Positions 27,314 to 35,605 of a DNA stretch of 64,000 nt are shown piece after piece; positions within the stretch are counted from its first letter, which is position 1; the number at the start of each line of letters is the position of its first letter. The notes under the pieces were generated by a model. It did not search any database and was not told where the DNA came from. It worked only from the letters and a program-made list of their open reading frames with translations. Origin of the DNA: an uncultured Bacteroidota bacterium (GTDB taxonomy: Bacteria > Bacteroidota > Bacteroidia > Bacteroidales > GWA2-32-17); NCBI GenBank assembly GCA_903837285.1, contig CAILUD010000117.1:41941-105940 (forward strand), in the 5' to 3' direction. The position numbers were made by a program, and so were the translations under genes.

Positions 27314-28609
27314 ATGAGTGTAGTCAAAAAGCATATAACAATATTTACAATTTTCGTACTGTTTTTCTCATTTGATGCATTATCGTGCAGTATGTATAAA
27401 ATAACCATGTTTGGAAAAACAATGGTTGGAACTAATTTTGATGCATATTATCAAACTTCAAGAATATGGTTTGAAAACAGAAATGGAGTTGGCAATTATG
27501 GAGCTGTATTTAGTGGTGGAAGATTTGATGGGAATAATGGATTTGCTCCACAATCTGGAATGAACGAATATGGGCTTGCTTTTTCAAGGCTTGCTGCACC
27601 GGATTCTGAAAAAAAAATATCAGTAGCTTTAAACAAGAAGGTTATTACAAACCCTACAAATTACTTAAAAGATATTTTACATAAATGTAAAAACATTGAT
27701 GAAGTTCAAGATTACATTAATCTGTATGACCAGACTTATTTCAATGGTGATGTGTTTATATATATTGATAAATCTGGGAAGTACTTGGTAGTCGAGCCAG
27801 ATACAATGATTGTTGGCTATGAGACTAAATATGTTTTATCTAATTTTTGTCCAACAGTTACCAAAGAAGTTGATGCACTTAAGATGGCAAAGTATAGAAA
27901 TGGCATTGAATTTTTAAAAAACGGATTAGATACAACCATCGAATTTTGCACAGCCTTATCTGATACCATGCATGTTTGCAGAAAGAAAATAGGTGATGGC
28001 ACTTTGTTAACTTCTATATTTGATTTAAATGATGGAATAATTTATTATTACTTTTATCATGATTATAAACATCGTATAAAATTTAATTTATCAGAAGAAT
28101 TGGCTAAAGGAGATCATATTTTAGAGGTTCCAAAGCTTTTTCCACCAAATAAAGAATATGAAAAACTAATTAATTATAAGATTCCCCCAAATAATAAAGC
28201 ATTACAGGTTTTTCTTTTTTTCTGTAGTGGTGTTTTTTTATTGTCATCTCTGATATTTGTTACAAGCTTTTTTAGAAAAAGAAAAAGCGCAAGATATTCA
28301 TATATAAAAATGATATTGTTTTTTCTCGGAATCATTTTGTCGTATTATATGTTAGTCTTAATAAAAAAAGAAAATATATTTTATTTTCCTGCCCCTTATC
28401 AGGATTATAAATTTTCTATGTTAAATGTTGCAGCTTATATTCCGTTTTTAATTTTATTTCTTATAATTCCGTTATTAATCGTAAATAGAAAAGTATATAA
28501 AGAAAAAGTATGGAGTATTATTGCTATATTGTTTTATACATTAAACAACTTTCTATATTTAATCTTGATAATTTTGTTTTTCTATTGGGGATTTTACGAT
28601 ATTTTATAA
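27314..28609 (+). CDS. Exported Ntn-hydrolase-like (choloylglycine hydrolase / AAT family) protein with C-terminal membrane helices
   Basis: Protein of 431 residues. A signal peptide (about 1-24) ends ALS just before Cys25 (CSMYKITMFGKTMVGTNFD), so cleavage would free an N-terminal Cys, the nucleophile of linear amide C-N hydrolases. GTNFD and SGMNEYGLAFS fit the family core (about 25-275). About four membrane helices follow (about 295-318, 330-350, 372-395, 403-430), which is unusual for this family. A lipoprotein reading of Cys25 is possible but Ala at -3 makes a poor lipobox. It lies 4 bp after the second GldL/M-like gene and ends the operon. The substrate is unknown. Confidence 0.7.
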   Translation: MSVVKKHITIFTIFVLFFSFDALSCSMYKITMFGKTMVGTNFDAYYQTSRIWFENRNGVGNYGAVFSGGRFDGNNGFAPQSGMNEYGLAFSRLAAPDSEKKISVALNKKVITNPTNYLKDILHKCKNIDEVQDYINLYDQTYFNGDVFIYIDKSGKYLVVEPDTMIVGYETKYVLSNFCPTVTKEVDALKMAKYRNGIEFLKNGLDTTIEFCTALSDTMHVCRKKIGDGTLLTSIFDLNDGIIYYYFYHDYKHRIKFNLSEELAKGDHILEVPKLFPPNKEYEKLINYKIPPNNKALQVFLFFCSGVFLLSSLIFVTSFFRKRKSARYSYIKMILFFLGIILSYYMLVLIKKENIFYFPAPYQDYKFSMLNVAAYIPFLILFLIIPLLIVNRKVYKEKVWSIIAILFYTLNNFLYLILIILFFYWGFYDIL

Positions 28610-28657
28610 TTTTAGAAATGAGAATTTTTTAATCAGATAATTTTAGAAATAGATTTA

Positions 28658-28689
28658 CCGTCAGCAATTAAATTGTCTGACGGTTTTTT
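28658..28689 (+). terminator. Rho-independent terminator of the PadR operon
   Basis: ccgtcag and ctgacgg arms with a 12-base loop are followed by six T residues, about 50 bp after the last stop codon. Confidence 0.85.
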
Positions 28690-28767
28690 ATTACCATAGA
28701 CTAAATTTTAATTACAAACAAGTGGGTTTCTTATATTTATTAAATTTTCACGGATTTAACCTAAACT

Positions 28768-28829
28768 TAATTTTGTAACATTTTTACCAAATTATATGAC
28801 AATTTATTTTTCACAGGACAATATTTTTG
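28768..28829 (+). promoter_or_regulatory. Two candidate promoter boxes before the T9SS cargo run
   Basis: TAATTTTG (28768-28775) and TATTTTTG (28822-28829) both fit TAnnTTTG, and both are followed by TAAC. The second lies 39 bp before ATG 28868. -33 elements are not clear for either. Confidence 0.5.
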
Positions 28830-28867
28830 TAACGTGAAAATATGTAAAATTTTAAACTATTCATATT

Positions 28868-31297
28868 ATGAGAAAAATTTCCCTTATGCACATTTTGATA
28901 ACGGTTATTATAATTCTGTTATCTGTTCCAATAAATACTATTGCTCAGCAATGGGGTTTGTATACTTTATATGCAACAAAAAATGGAACTCAGGCTTATT
29001 TGATTGATACAGCAAATAGTCCTGTAACATATCACACATGGACATTCCCTTCAACAAAGAAAACTGTTTATTCTACTTATTTGACAGCTGGCGATACACT
29101 TATAAGAAGTTATAAGCCCACTGCAAATACATCATGGAATACTGGTCCCTGTCATGGTGGTATTCAAAAAGTTGGTTGGGATGGAACAGTGCTTTGGGAC
29201 TGGACATACTTTTCTGCAAATTCTTATTGTCTTCATCATGATATATGCCCAATGCCTAACGGTAATGTTTTAATGATTTGTTATGAGGTTAGAAGTGCTG
29301 CAGAAGCTACTCAGGCAGGGTCATCTACTAGCGCGGTATTTTACTCCGAAAAAATAATTGAAGTTAAACAAACTGGTCCAACAACTGGAGTGATAGTTTG
29401 GGAATGGAAGTTATGGGAACATTTGTGTCAAAATGTTAACGCTGCAAAAGATAATTACGTGTCTTCAATTGTTAATAATCCACAATTAATGAATATAAAC
29501 TATCTTGGAACTAGCAATACCAACCCACAAAATTCATCAGCAGGTCTTCCCGATAGGTGGCACATGAATGGCTTAGATTATAATGCCAGTCTTGATCAGA
29601 TTGCAATAAGTATGCATTATATGAATTCCGTATTTGTGATTGATCATAGTACCACAACTGCGGAAGCTGCTGGGCATACAGGAGGAGTTTCTGGCAAAGG
29701 AGGAGATTTTCTTTACAGATGGGGAAATCCTGCGTCATATGGAGTAACTGGAACTACAGTTTTTAATGTAGTTCATGATGCCCATTGGGTTCCAAGTGAT
29801 AATCCACTTTATCCAAATTATTTGGCAGGTTATAATAATCAAGGAGGAACAGGAGGTAAGACTGCTGTAACAATATGGAATCCACCTTATAGTGGTAATA
29901 ATTATTCGTTAACAACAGGACAGGCATATTTGCCTGCAACTTATGGATACCAATATACTACAGCTTTTACTGCAACAAATGAAGGAAATTCGCAGCAGCT
30001 ACCTAATGGAAATTTGTTAGTTAATAATTTCCAGGGGTCAATTTATGAAGTAAATTCAGCTGGTACAACATTATGGACAAAAACAGCTGCAATGTCTTCT
30101 CATGCTTATAGATTTACAAAATGTTTTGTAAGAGGTCCTCTTGTTACCGCTAGCCCTTCTGCATATGCAGTCTGTCTTGGAAATTCTGTAACATTAAATT
30201 CAAATGCAGTATCGGTTACTGAAACAAGCCCTACTTATACATATGCATGGTCGTCTGGCGCAACTACTCAGAATCCAGTTGTAACACCAACAACAAATAC
30301 TGTTTATACTGTAACCATTACAAATACCGCTATTGGATGTTCTGCAACAGCAACTGCATCTGTAAATGTAAATTCTTTACCAACTGCAAATGCAGGAACA
30401 GATGTTTCCATTTCTTCGGGAAGTTCAGCTACATTAACAGCAACTGGTGGAGGAACATATTTATGGAGTATTGGCGGAACAACAGCAAGTATTACTGTTT
30501 CGCCAACCGTTACAACAACGTATACGGTTACAGTGACTAATGCTAACGGTTGCACTGCCATAGATAATGTTATTGTAACGGTAACAGGTAGTACAATGAG
30601 TGTAAATGCAACATCAACTCCTCAACAAATTTGTGAATGGAGTTCGGTACAACTTAACTCTTCGGTTTCTGGCGGATCGGGACCAGTAACTTATTCATGG
30701 ACTTCTACACCTGTAGGCTTTAGTTCTACATTGCAAAATCCTTCGGCATCACCACTTGTTTCAACTGTTTATACTGTTAGTGTAACAGATGGAACAAATA
30801 ATGCAACTTCAGATATTTCTGTTACCGTAAATTCTTTACCTGCAATACCAACGGTTATTCAAAATCAGAATATACTTAGCTCTTCTGCAGCTAGCTTATA
30901 TCAATGGTATCAATATAGTGTTTTAATGCCTGGCGAAACAAATCAGAATTTAAATATAACAGCTGATGGTTTATATCAGGTTGAAATAACTGACACAAAC
31001 GGCTGTACTGCAATTTCTGCTGCAATAGATTATTTTTATACCGGCATTAAAAACACTTCAGTTGATAATTTAGTAACAATTTATCCAAATCCATCAACTG
31101 GAATTATAATTTTAAAAGGAAGTATATTAGAAAAGAATAATTTTGAAATAGAAGTATTTGACTTATGCGGAAAATTGCAATTTCAAACTAACAGTGAAAA
31201 GGAGATTGATTTATCTTTACTTCAGGAAGGAATTTATTACATAACAATTTCGTCAGGGGAAACAAAGATTAATAAAAAATTAACAATTATAAAATAA
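28868..31297 (+). CDS. Secreted arylsulfotransferase-like protein with Ig-like repeats and T9SS sorting domain (paralogue 1)
   Basis: Protein of 809 residues. After a signal peptide (about 1-27) comes an ASST-like propeller (about 28-425) with YCLHHD (120-125), WHMNG (231-235) and VVHDAHW (301-307), which fit the catalytic histidines and Asn of bacterial aryl-sulfate sulfotransferases. The position that is Arg in paralogue 2 (SSRTMN) reads SMHYMN here, so activity may be altered. Ig/PKD-like segments follow (about 425-715, with YTYAWSSGATT and NTVYTVTITN). A type A sorting tail starts at YPNPSTG (about 739) and ends LTIIK. It is therefore probably attached to the outer cell surface by T9SS. 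Confidence 0.82.
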   Translation: MRKISLMHILITVIIILLSVPINTIAQQWGLYTLYATKNGTQAYLIDTANSPVTYHTWTFPSTKKTVYSTYLTAGDTLIRSYKPTANTSWNTGPCHGGIQKVGWDGTVLWDWTYFSANSYCLHHDICPMPNGNVLMICYEVRSAAEATQAGSSTSAVFYSEKIIEVKQTGPTTGVIVWEWKLWEHLCQNVNAAKDNYVSSIVNNPQLMNINYLGTSNTNPQNSSAGLPDRWHMNGLDYNASLDQIAISMHYMNSVFVIDHSTTTAEAAGHTGGVSGKGGDFLYRWGNPASYGVTGTTVFNVVHDAHWVPSDNPLYPNYLAGYNNQGGTGGKTAVTIWNPPYSGNNYSLTTGQAYLPATYGYQYTTAFTATNEGNSQQLPNGNLLVNNFQGSIYEVNSAGTTLWTKTAAMSSHAYRFTKCFVRGPLVTASPSAYAVCLGNSVTLNSNAVSVTETSPTYTYAWSSGATTQNPVVTPTTNTVYTVTITNTAIGCSATATASVNVNSLPTANAGTDVSISSGSSATLTATGGGTYLWSIGGTTASITVSPTVTTTYTVTVTNANGCTAIDNVIVTVTGSTMSVNATSTPQQICEWSSVQLNSSVSGGSGPVTYSWTSTPVGFSSTLQNPSASPLVSTVYTVSVTDGTNNATSDISVTVNSLPAIPTVIQNQNILSSSAASLYQWYQYSVLMPGETNQNLNITADGLYQVEITDTNGCTAISAAIDYFYTGIKNTSVDNLVTIYPNPSTGIIILKGSILEKNNFEIEVFDLCGKLQFQTNSEKEIDLSLLQEGIYYITISSGETKINKKLTIIK

Positions 31298-31303
31298 GCT
31301 AAT

Positions 31304-33229
31304 ATGAAAAATAAGCAGTTATTAAAATACGTCTTGACTATTGTAGTATTTGTTTTGTTTTCTAAAATAATTTGCGCACAACAATGGGGGTTATATACCT
31401 TGTATGCTCCAATAAATAGTACTCAAACTTATTTAATAGATACAAATGGAACAACGTACAAAACATGGACATCAACTTCTACTCAAAAAACAGGTTTTTC
31501 GGTTTATTTAATTCCAGGAGATACACTTGTCAGACCTGTAGCTCGCACGGGTAATTCTTTTACTGGTGGCGGGATGACTGGTGAGGTTCAAAAAGTAACA
31601 TGGGATGGAACAGTAGTGTGGGATTATGTTTATTCATCATCAACATATTGTTTGCATCACGATATCGCACCAATGCCAAATGGAAATGTTTTAATGACTG
31701 TTTATGAGTCAAAAACTGCCGCAGAGGCTACAGCTGCTGGTTGTTCTTCTGCTATAATCATCTGGTCAGAAAAACTTATTGAGGTTAAACCTACTGGTCC
31801 AACTACTGGAACTATCGTTTGGGAATGGCATCTTTGGGATCACTTATGTCAGAATTATAGTTCTTCAATGCCAAATTATGTTACGTCAATTAGCCAAAAT
31901 CCACAATTAATGAATATTAATTATAATACTTCAAAAGACTGGATTCACATGAATGGCATCGACTATAATGAAGCTTTAGACCAGATAACATTTAGTTCTC
32001 GTACAATGAATGAAATTTATGTTATTGATCATAGTACCACATCAGCAGAAGCAGCCGGTCACACAGGTGGCAATTCAGGTAAAGGTGGTGATTTCTTGTA
32101 TAGATGGGGTAATCCAGCAGCGTATGGTGTTACGGGAACTACTGCAAACTGGAACGTAGTTCATGATGCACATTGGATTTCGAGCGATAATCCTAATTAC
32201 CCGAATTATTTATGTGGATTTAATAATGGAGGAGTAGGTGGAATGGGAGCAAAATCAACAGTGGATATTATTAATCAGCCATATAACGGATCGGCCTATA
32301 CTTATACTCCAGGTTCAGCAATGCTTCCTGCGTCTTATACATACAGACATACAAGCACATATACAACAAATAGTAATGGTGCTTCGCAACAATTACCAAA
32401 TGGAAATATGTTGTTATGTTTATCTGTTTCAAATGTTTTATATGAAATAAATGCTGCCGGTACAACACTCTGGTCAAAAACAGTTACTGGTGCACCTGCA
32501 AATGCTTTAAGATATACAAAATGTTATGTAAGAGGGCCAATGGTTTCATCAAGCGCGTCCTCTTCTTTAATTTGCCCGGGAGAACAGGTTACTTTAAATT
32601 CAACAGCAACATCTGTTACTGAAACAAGTCCTACGTATACCTATGCATGGTCGTCTGGCCAAAATACTCAAAGCACAACAGTTAATCCAACATCGAATAC
32701 AACTTATACAGTAACAATTACAAATACAGCTATAGGATGTTCGAGTACTGCTTCAGTTACCATAAATGTGAATTCTTTGCCAGCAACTCCTGTTGTTTCT
32801 CAAAATATGAATACTTTAACTTCTACTGTAGCTTTTTCATATCAATGGTATCAATATGGAGTTCTAATGCCAGGTGAAACAAACCAGACTCTTAATATTT
32901 TAACTGATGGATTATTTCAAGTTGAAATAACCGATGCAAATGGCTGTACTTCTATTTCAGATGCTATTGATTTTTACTATACCCGAATATCTCAACAGTT
33001 ACTTGAAAATGAAGTAGTAATTTATCCAAATCCAACGGCGGGTAGCGTGATAATATTAAATGGTATGGGAAATAAAATTAGTTTGACAAATGCAATGGGT
33101 AATTTGTTAGAATCAAAAGAGAATATAAATGCTCTTGATTTATCTAAATATTCAAATGGCATTTATTATATTGCAATTACTTCAATGGAAGGTAAAGTTA
33201 CAAATCAAAAAATAATTCTGATAAAATAA
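31304..33229 (+). CDS. Secreted arylsulfotransferase-like protein with T9SS sorting domain (paralogue 2)
   Basis: Protein of 641 residues, a clear tandem paralogue of the preceding gene, 6 bp downstream. The ASST-like domain has YCLHHD (115-120), WIHMNG (213-218), SSRTMN (231-236) and VVHDAHW (285-291); all expected catalytic residues, including the Arg, are present. One Ig-like repeat (about 415-495) and a type A tail beginning YPNPTAG (about 569) complete it. Proteins of this group move sulfate between phenolic esters, although the physiological donor and acceptor are unknown here. Confidence 0.84.
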   Translation: MKNKQLLKYVLTIVVFVLFSKIICAQQWGLYTLYAPINSTQTYLIDTNGTTYKTWTSTSTQKTGFSVYLIPGDTLVRPVARTGNSFTGGGMTGEVQKVTWDGTVVWDYVYSSSTYCLHHDIAPMPNGNVLMTVYESKTAAEATAAGCSSAIIIWSEKLIEVKPTGPTTGTIVWEWHLWDHLCQNYSSSMPNYVTSISQNPQLMNINYNTSKDWIHMNGIDYNEALDQITFSSRTMNEIYVIDHSTTSAEAAGHTGGNSGKGGDFLYRWGNPAAYGVTGTTANWNVVHDAHWISSDNPNYPNYLCGFNNGGVGGMGAKSTVDIINQPYNGSAYTYTPGSAMLPASYTYRHTSTYTTNSNGASQQLPNGNMLLCLSVSNVLYEINAAGTTLWSKTVTGAPANALRYTKCYVRGPMVSSSASSSLICPGEQVTLNSTATSVTETSPTYTYAWSSGQNTQSTTVNPTSNTTYTVTITNTAIGCSSTASVTINVNSLPATPVVSQNMNTLTSTVAFSYQWYQYGVLMPGETNQTLNILTDGLFQVEITDANGCTSISDAIDFYYTRISQQLLENEVVIYPNPTAGSVIILNGMGNKISLTNAMGNLLESKENINALDLSKYSNGIYYIAITSMEGKVTNQKIILIK

Positions 33230-33235
33230 TTAGCA

Positions 33236-34456
33236 ATGAATATAAAACAAATTGTTATTTTGGGGATGCTTTTAGCATTAACAAATTGCATAAATGCTCA
33301 GGTTTTTACAAATTATACAACTGCAACTAGTGGTTTGCCAGATGATTTTGTAAATGGTGGAGTGGCCATAGATCAGAATAATAACAAATGGTTTGGAACG
33401 GGTTCTGGTGTTGCAAAATTTGATGATGTAAATTGGACAGTATATACCACGACTGATGGACTTATTGATAATTTTACAACCTGTATAGCAGTTGATTTAA
33501 ATAACAACATTTGGGTTGGTACAAATTCTGGTGTAAGTAAATTTAATGGAACTACATGGACGAATTATACTACCGTAAATGGGTTGCCCATAGATGCAAT
33601 TAATGATATAAAAGCAGATGCTGTTGGTAATGTTTGGTTTGCTACTTACGCCGGATTATCTAAGTTTAATGGAACAACTTTCACAAATTATACAACTGTT
33701 GAAGGTTTGTCGGTGGATTTAATTACAAATATTACTACCGATGCTTTAAATAATATTTGGCTTGGAACACTTGGAGGTGGTATTTCAAAGTTTAATGGAA
33801 CAACGTTCACTAATTTTGGGTCATCTTCAAATATTGTAGACACAAACATTACTGCAATTATGGTTGATCATAATGATAACAAATGGGTAGGCACTTTTTT
33901 TGGGACTTCTGTTTTTAATAATAGCAATGTATGGGTTAGTGATTATTCTGTACTCGATGGCTTATATGGTGATTACGTAAGGGATATTAAAGAAGATTCT
34001 CACGGTAATATCTGGTTTGGAATATTTGTAGATTATCTTTTTGATGGTGCTATTACAAAATTTGATGGAACTAATTGGACTTCATATGCTGTTCCACAAG
34101 GACTAGTTGATTATCAGGTTAAAAAATTAGTAATTGATCAGCAAGATAATATTTGGATAGCTACTGGTATGGGAGTTTCAAAATTTGAAGATGTTACAGG
34201 TATTACAAATGTAGACTCACAAATTTCTGTCAGTGTTTATCCAAATCCAGCAAGTCAATTTTTGAATATTAGTCTTAATAAAAATGCCTCTTTATTTAAT
34301 CAGAAAATAGAAATAGTAAATGCAGTAGGTCAAAAAATCGAAGAAATAAATTTAATAAATAATCAGAATAGTACTATTTCTCTCGAGAATTATTCCGAAG
34401 GAATTTATCTTTTAAAAACAGCAGAAGGTTCAACTAAATTTGTTGTTAAAAAATAA
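33236..34456 (+). CDS. Secreted two-component-regulator-type propeller protein with T9SS sorting domain
   Basis: Protein of 406 residues with a signal peptide and about seven repeats of roughly 43 residues carrying NIWxGTxxGVSKFNGTTWT, the blade pattern of Reg_prop beta-propellers. A type A sorting tail starts at YPNPASQ (about 332) and ends KFVVKK. Unlike hybrid two-component sensors there is no membrane helix or kinase, so it is a surface-exported propeller. It lies 6 bp after the second sulfotransferase-like gene. Confidence 0.82.
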   Translation: MNIKQIVILGMLLALTNCINAQVFTNYTTATSGLPDDFVNGGVAIDQNNNKWFGTGSGVAKFDDVNWTVYTTTDGLIDNFTTCIAVDLNNNIWVGTNSGVSKFNGTTWTNYTTVNGLPIDAINDIKADAVGNVWFATYAGLSKFNGTTFTNYTTVEGLSVDLITNITTDALNNIWLGTLGGGISKFNGTTFTNFGSSSNIVDTNITAIMVDHNDNKWVGTFFGTSVFNNSNVWVSDYSVLDGLYGDYVRDIKEDSHGNIWFGIFVDYLFDGAITKFDGTNWTSYAVPQGLVDYQVKKLVIDQQDNIWIATGMGVSKFEDVTGITNVDSQISVSVYPNPASQFLNISLNKNASLFNQKIEIVNAVGQKIEEINLINNQNSTISLENYSEGIYLLKTAEGSTKFVVKK

Positions 34457-34471
34457 TTTATTAAAAACTTA

Positions 34472-35602
34472 ATGAATAAAATTGGTATATTGTTATTTTT
34501 TCTTTTTCCGTTAATTGTTTTAGGACAAAAATTTGCGGTTATAGGCGATTACAGAGGAGGTGATACAAACGCCTTAAAAGTTTCGCAACTTGTAAGAAGT
34601 TGGAATCCAGATTTTGTTGTTACAACAGGCGATAATTATAGACCAGCACAGGGAACAATTGATTTTCAGGTTGGACAATTTTATCATGAATTTATTTTTC
34701 CTTATGTTGGATCTTATGGTTTAGGCGATATGGTTAACAGATTTTTTCCAGCTATTGGAAATCATGATGTGGAAGGAACTGGCTTAATAGATTATCTTAA
34801 TTATTTTTCTTTGCCAGGAAACGAAAGATATTATGATTTTGTTAAAGGAGATTGTCATTTTTTTATTCTAAATAGTGATTATACTGAAATTGATGGAAAT
34901 ACAAGTTCTTCAATACAGGGAGTCTGGTTGCAGAATTTATTAGCCGCATCTTTATCGAAATACAAACTGGTATTTCTTCATCACCCACCGTTTAGTTCTG
35001 GTGCTCATGGCTCTAATATTTATGCTCAATGGCCATATAAACAGTGGGGCGCAACTGCAGTCTTTGCGGGCCATGATCATGATTACGAAAGATTATATAT
35101 TGATAGTTTTCCTTATTTTATTTCAGCTGCAGGTGGGGCTGCACTTTATACTACTTTTAATAATTATCCAGGTACTCAGCATTTTTATGCCGATAACTTT
35201 GGCGCATTGTTAATAGAAGCGAATAGTGATAGTATGTTATTAAAATATTATAATATTAAAGATTCTTTAATAGATAGTTATGTGATAAAGAGTCCATCAG
35301 CTGGCATAAAACCGATAAATTTAAAGCCCTTTGATATAGATAACATTATACAGAATTTCCCAAATCCATTTTTAAATTCAACAACAATCAGATATTATAT
35401 TAAAACAAGTTGTAATGTAAATTTGTCAGTATTTAATTCTACTGGCCAAAAAATAATTACCCTGATAAATTCAAAACAAAACAAGGGAGATTATCAAATA
35501 CTGTGGAATGCTAGCGATTTTCCGGCAGGTGTTTATTCTATATGTTTAAGGGCTGGCGAAAATAGATATTTAGTAAAGACAATAAGAACAGAAAACAAAT
35601 AA
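34472..35602 (+). CDS. Secreted metallophosphoesterase with T9SS sorting domain
   Basis: Purple-acid-phosphatase-like enzyme of 376 residues. Metal-binding motifs appear in order: GDYRGG (25-30), TGDNY (52-56), GNHD (96-99), LHHPP (169-173) and GHDHDYER (200-207). The signal peptide is at 1-18. The C-terminus has FPNPFLNSTTIRYYI and LVKTIRTENK, a type A sorting domain. It probably releases phosphate from esters at the cell surface. It is embedded in the cargo run, 15 bp after the propeller gene and 3 bp before the CotH gene. Confidence 0.88.
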   Translation: MNKIGILLFFLFPLIVLGQKFAVIGDYRGGDTNALKVSQLVRSWNPDFVVTTGDNYRPAQGTIDFQVGQFYHEFIFPYVGSYGLGDMVNRFFPAIGNHDVEGTGLIDYLNYFSLPGNERYYDFVKGDCHFFILNSDYTEIDGNTSSSIQGVWLQNLLAASLSKYKLVFLHHPPFSSGAHGSNIYAQWPYKQWGATAVFAGHDHDYERLYIDSFPYFISAAGGAALYTTFNNYPGTQHFYADNFGALLIEANSDSMLLKYYNIKDSLIDSYVIKSPSAGIKPINLKPFDIDNIIQNFPNPFLNSTTIRYYIKTSCNVNLSVFNSTGQKIITLINSKQNKGDYQILWNASDFPAGVYSICLRAGENRYLVKTIRTENK

Positions 35603-35605
35603 ATC

